NCBI GenBank assembly: GCA_016292705.1
Contig: JAEDHZ010000009.1
Coordinates: 1 to 16,809, forward strand
DNA length: 16,809 bases
Reading direction: 5' to 3'
From: Clostridiaceae bacterium
GTDB taxonomy: Bacteria > Bacillota > Clostridia > Oscillospirales > Acutalibacteraceae
Under the pieces are notes generated by a model. That model was not told where the DNA came from, did no database searches, and saw only the letters and a list, made by a program, of their open reading frames with translations. The first letter of the stretch is position 1. The number at the start of each line of letters is the position of its first letter. Positions 13,862 to 16,809 of the stretch are shown piece by piece. A program made the translations under genes and the position numbers.

Positions 13862-14482
13862 TCAGGTGTTTTTCATAATGACTGAACCTATACATTCGCT
13901 GACATGCTCGCACGCATCAGCACATTCTTCAAGGCAGTCATATATCGTCCGCCATGAAACAACCTCAAGCATATCCGCCGTATCCTTTGTGAGCGCACGC
14001 ATTGCGGTGAGATATAGCCGGTCGCAGTCTTCCTCAACGGTGTTGAGTTCAATAATAAGCTCTCTGATTCTTTTTGATTTTTTGAAGTTTCCGAACTCCG
14101 CCATGGCCTGCCTTATCAGTCCGCAAGCAACAACAAGCTTTTCGGCAAATTCAATTGCGTCCGGACGAATTGAGCGTATGTCATAAATATAGAACTTCTG
14201 CAAAATCTCCTCAAGAACATCAACAACATCGTCAAGCTCATTGCTGAGCAAATCGAGGTCCTCACGGTCAACCGGAGTGACGAATGCCTTGACGAGTGCC
14301 TCATTCATCTCGTGCTTCTTTTTGTCTGCACTGTGTTCAATGTTGTGCATCTCATCGAGCATTGAGGTTATCCTGTTTGCATCATAGTTTTTGAGACACT
14401 CAACAAGACACACAGCTGCTTTTTGTGAAAGTTCAGCAGTCTGCGAAAAATTATCGTAGTAAAATTTGTCACCTTTTGTCAC
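13862..14482 (-). CDS. DUF47 / PhoU-like protein, partner of the phosphate transporter (GTG start)
   Basis: A 206-residue all-helical protein of the DUF47 (PhoU-related, Pit accessory) family, with the long coiled helices rich in Glu/Asp and the segments T-P-V-D-R-E-D-L and D-D-V-V-D-V-L-E-E typical of it. Such proteins sit in the cytoplasm next to PiT-type transporters and are thought to regulate them; metal binding by the acidic E/D patches is known for PhoU relatives. The start is GTG at 14482: AAAGGAG ends 8 bases upstream and the first residues fit the family. It follows the transporter gene by 16 bases on the same strand, so the two are one operon. Confidence 0.93.
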   Translation of the reverse strand: MTKGDKFYYDNFSQTAELSQKAAVCLVECLKNYDANRITSMLDEMHNIEHSADKKKHEMNEALVKAFVTPVDREDLDLLSNELDDVVDVLEEILQKFYIYDIRSIRPDAIEFAEKLVVACGLIRQAMAEFGNFKKSKRIRELIIELNTVEEDCDRLYLTAMRALTKDTADMLEVVSWRTIYDCLEECADACEHVSECIGSVIMKNT

Positions 14483-14498
14483 GCTAAAACTCCTTTCG

Positions 14499-15551
14499 TC
14501 AGGTGAATAATTTCATGAACAGCTTTGTCATCAGAAAGCCGACAAGACCGCATCCGGGAAAGGTCAGCACCCAGGTCAGCACCATTTCCTTAACAACGCC
14601 GAAATTGATTGCTGAAATGCGTTTCACCGCACCGACACCCATGATTGATGTTGTTTTTGAATGTGTTGTTGAAACCGGAAGACTGAAAACCGAACAGATG
14701 AGAAGTGCCAACGCTGCGGCAATATCCGCCGAAAAGCCCTGGTATTTTTCAAGCTTTACCATGTCCATACCAACGGATTTGATAATCTTCTTTCCTCCCA
14801 TTGCCGTTCCTGCCGCCATAACAACGGAGCAGACGAACATCAGCCAGACGGGAATGTGAATATCAGACGGAAGCGGTTGACCCAGCGACATATAGACACA
14901 AAGAAGAATTACACCCATGAACTTTTGCCCGTCTTGTGCGCCGTGCATGAATGCCATTGATGCTGCACCGAAAATCTGAGCTCCTTTGAAGAACGGCTCC
15001 GTTTTCGGTCGGTTTGTTTTGGAAAAAATCACTGTGACAAGCTTGCAGACAAGCCAGCCGAGGCCAAAGCCTAAAAGTACGGAAATGGCAATTCCGTAAA
15101 TAACCTTTACCCATTCGTCACTGTTCACTCCGCTGAGGTTGCCGTGCAGGGCAATTGCACTGCCTGTGAGACCGGCGATCAGGGCATGGCTTTCACTTGT
15201 CGGAATTCCGAAAACCCAGGCAAGCACAGCCCAGAGCACGATTGCAAACAATGCCGCACTCAGTGATATTATTGCAACATCCGGGTTGTTGCCGAAATCT
15301 ACCATTTTTGTGATTGTTTCGGCAACGGTTGCGTTGACGAGGGTCATAATGAACACCCCGAGGAAGTTGAAAACCGCTGCCATCAGTATTGCCGCACGGG
15401 CAGATAAGCAGCGGGTAACAACGCAGGTTGCAATGGCGTTCGGCGCATCAGTCCAGCCGTTAACAAGGATAACGCCGACAGTCAGTGTGACGGCGATGAA
15501 CAAAAGCGGATTTTCCGTCATACGACCCCAGAAAACAAAAATTGAATCCAT
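14499..15551 (-). CDS. pit: PiT-family inorganic phosphate transporter
   Basis: A 350-residue membrane protein with about ten transmembrane helices, of the PiT family (cation-coupled phosphate uptake). The two-fold repeat is clear: N31-G-W-T-D-A-P-N38 and H203-G-A-Q-D-G-Q-K210 are the two signature sites, and GIPTSESHALIAG (115-127) and LPVSTTHSKTTSIMG (291-305) are the paired P-S/T-x-x-H loops. The start at 15551 follows GGGAGA by about 7 bases; an in-frame ATG at 15599 lies in the loop of a foldback repeat and is unlikely. The foldback hairpin sits directly before the ribosome site. The DUF47 gene follows. It would supply phosphate at moderate affinity. Confidence 0.94.
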   Translation of the reverse strand: MDSIFVFWGRMTENPLLFIAVTLTVGVILVNGWTDAPNAIATCVVTRCLSARAAILMAAVFNFLGVFIMTLVNATVAETITKMVDFGNNPDVAIISLSAALFAIVLWAVLAWVFGIPTSESHALIAGLTGSAIALHGNLSGVNSDEWVKVIYGIAISVLLGFGLGWLVCKLVTVIFSKTNRPKTEPFFKGAQIFGAASMAFMHGAQDGQKFMGVILLCVYMSLGQPLPSDIHIPVWLMFVCSVVMAAGTAMGGKKIIKSVGMDMVKLEKYQGFSADIAAALALLICSVFSLPVSTTHSKTTSIMGVGAVKRISAINFGVVKEMVLTWVLTFPGCGLVGFLMTKLFMKLFT

Positions 15552-15570
15552 GCTGTTCTCCCGAAAAACG

Positions 15571-15615
15571 AAGGAACCTCTGATAATTTGCTCTTCCAAT
15601 TATTCAGAGGTTCTT
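15571..15615. repeat. 45-bp foldback in the phosphate transporter leader
   Basis: AAGGAACCTCTGATAATT (15571-15588) and its inverted partner (15599-15615) form a stem of about 16 bp with a 10-base loop. In the transporter mRNA it is followed by CGTTTTTC and then the ribosome site, so it resembles an attenuator. Both arms resemble the ends of the two MITE-like repeats (consensus AAGGAACCTCTGATTAAATC). Confidence 0.65.
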
Positions 15616-15664
15616 ATGATTTGGTTTGTTCGTTGAAAATATTGTTCCCGGGAATCGAAAGAAT

Positions 15665-15847
15665 ATTAAGGAACCGCTTAATAAATCACAGCATACACTT
15701 TGATGCACATATCGCTTGCTTATTTTTTTGCCTATATTGCACAAAAACCGCTTGAAATCCGATAGGATTCCTTTGCGGCTTTTGCAAAATTTTACGAAAA
15801 TCCGGTTGCGTAATCTGCACATCAGCTTTAATCATGGCTTCCTTAAT
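15665..15847 (+). repeat. MITE-like dispersed repeat, copy 2 (best preserved)
   Basis: It has inverted ends ATTAAGGAA (15665-15673) and TTCCTTAAT (15839-15847), with weaker pairing continuing inwards. TA dinucleotides flank TTAAGG...CCTTAA (15664-15665 and 15847-15848), as expected for a TA target duplication. A long internal hairpin (15737-15760 with 15765-15787, loop GATA) lies in the middle. The body aligns with the reverse complement of 5757-5935. No ORF is present, so it would need a transposase from elsewhere. Confidence 0.75.
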
Positions 15848-15850
15848 AAT

Positions 15851-16809
15851 TCATCTTATTACGGCAGAAACCGTGTTGCTGAAAGCGGTGTACTGCGGAC
15901 CTTCGTTTTTGTCCCTGATAGCGATGACTTTAAAGTAATACCGTTTTCCTGTTTCGAGTTTGTTGATAATACGGTGGTTTGTTGATGTGGTGATTTTTCT
16001 GAAACCGTTGTTTGCGCTTGTGCTGTAATAAACTGTATAGCCCTTTGCGCCGGAAATTTTGCTCCATGAGAGCCTTGCCTGCCTTTTTTCTGAGGAAACG
16101 GTCAGCTTTGGCACTGCTGCTTTTGTGGCGATACTTATGCTTTTTGTTTTCGGCGAATATGCCTTTTGGCTGCCGATATAAGTGTAAGTCTGAATCACAA
16201 CTTTATGCTTGCTTCCGGAATCGAGTTTTTTGAAAACAAAAGAGGTTTTTGCGGTGTCAACGCTTTTAACGCATCTACCGTTTTTATATAGAGAAACTTT
16301 ATATCCGCTTGCGCCGGACACTTTGCTCCAGGAAATCCTGATTGAGGAAGAAGTGATATTTGAAACAGAAATCTTTCCGACATCGGCGGGAAGAATCAAA
16401 AACGAAAGTGTTTTTTCTCCCTGATAGTTGCCCATGAAACAGATTTTTGCAAAAGCTTTTCCAACGGTTTTGTTCCCGGAATAGCTTACGGTATAATCTC
16501 TTCCTTTTTTCAGAGAAGTGTTGTTTCGGTCTTTAACAATGTATTCGGGAGTCACAGCTTTCCCGTTATATACAAAGCTTGTTTTTGAAAGGACAGCACT
16601 TTTTATCATGTAAATCACTTGCGTTTTACCCTTGAGTTCATTGCAAACACTGCATCTTAAAGCAACAAGGCCGTCCTTTGATGTTGTTGCAGGGGTAATG
16701 TATTTTTTATAGGAGTGAGGATTTTTTGCAATAACTTTCCGCTGCGTTTTATAGTTGCAGCGTGAACAATGCTTACCCTCGGAGAGTCCGCTTTGGGTGC
16801 AGGTTGCTG
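15851..16809 (-). CDS. Secreted Ig-like/FN3 repeat protein, C-terminal part (5' end outside window)
   Basis: The frame is open from the window edge to the TGA at 15851-15853, giving 318 residues. In order: a Cys-rich repeat with C-T-Q-S-G-L-S-E-G-K-H-C-x-x-C (3-17) and a second C-S-V-C pair (52-55); an Ig-like repeat with FVYNGKAVTPEYIVKD and RDYTVSYSGNKTVG ending in GNYQGEKTLSF (about 70-137); and two fibronectin type III domains (about 143-228 and 232-318), each with W-S-K-(V/I)-S-G-A-x-G-Y. This architecture is common in large extracellular proteins of ruminococci and other gut clostridia. The catalytic or binding N-terminal part is missing, so the role is unknown. It ends with the second FN3 domain and has no sortase signal or cell-wall anchor visible. 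GTG at 16618 is internal. The MITE-like repeat begins 3 bases after its stop. Confidence 0.88.
   Translation of the reverse strand, partial: ATCTQSGLSEGKHCSRCNYKTQRKVIAKNPHSYKKYITPATTSKDGLVALRCSVCNELKGKTQVIYMIKSAVLSKTSFVYNGKAVTPEYIVKDRNNTSLKKGRDYTVSYSGNKTVGKAFAKICFMGNYQGEKTLSFLILPADVGKISVSNITSSSIRISWSKVSGASGYKVSLYKNGRCVKSVDTAKTSFVFKKLDSGSKHKVVIQTYTYIGSQKAYSPKTKSISIATKAAVPKLTVSSEKRQARLSWSKISGAKGYTVYYSTSANNGFRKITTSTNHRIINKLETGKRYYFKVIAIRDKNEGPQYTAFSNTVSAVIR

Noticed and set aside
15552..15599. Longer phosphate transporter N-terminus from ATG 15599
   Set aside because: The extra codons lie in the foldback repeat and lack a ribosome site; 15551 has GGGAGA.
15645..15654. 10-bp palindrome TTCCCGGGAA upstream of the phosphate transporter
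   Set aside because: It is short, with no second copy at a comparable place; no function can be supported.

Overview
The window looks like chromosomal DNA of a Gram-positive anaerobe of the class Clostridia, probably near Ruminococcus/Oscillospiraceae. This is inferred from strong AGGAGG-type ribosome binding sites, stem-plus-T-run terminators, TTG and GTG starts beside ATG, a heterodimeric ABC exporter, a PiT/DUF47 pair, and a secreted protein with Ig-like and FN3 repeats of the kind common in ruminococci. No rRNA, tRNA, CRISPR array, phage gene or transposase gene was seen. Both window edges cut genes.

Left part (1-6600): the 3' end of an SGNH/GDSL-type hydrolase (+) is followed by a terminator. 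Then comes a gene-free stretch with several stem-loops and its own + strand terminator (574-786), which I read as a candidate small RNA. On the minus strand follow murC (peptidoglycan synthesis, own promoter), two ABC half-transporters with a 1-base gap that look like a heterodimeric exporter with one degenerate ATP site, and a YgjP/DUF45-type zinc metallopeptidase.

Middle part (6600-13800), all + strand: an FAD-dependent oxidoreductase and a YbjQ-family protein form a two-gene unit with its own promoter and terminator. Next is a LysR-type regulator (TTG start), then a methionine-type (NlpA/MetQ) ABC importer metQ-metN-metI. It is followed without a terminator by a divergent AhpD/carboxymuconolactone-decarboxylase-like protein and a short-chain dehydrogenase, ending at a strong terminator. 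ATAG-N7-CTAT palindromes lie in front of both lysR and metQ, so the regulator probably controls itself and the importer operon. A 9-codon ORF with the best ribosome binding site of the region lies between the metQ promoter and metQ.

Right part (13800-16809), minus strand: a PiT-family phosphate transporter and its DUF47/PhoU-like partner, then the 3' part of a secreted Cys-motif/Ig-like/FN3 protein that runs off the edge.

The most unexpected structure is a diverged repeat of about 180 bp present twice in opposite orientation (5757-5935 and 15665-15847). It has inverted ends, possible TA target duplications and an internal hairpin, so it looks like a MITE-type element. A 45-bp foldback in front of the phosphate transporter gene (15571-15615) resembles two of its ends joined together. 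The other candidate for an undescribed system is the LysR-controlled importer + AhpD-like + SDR operon.
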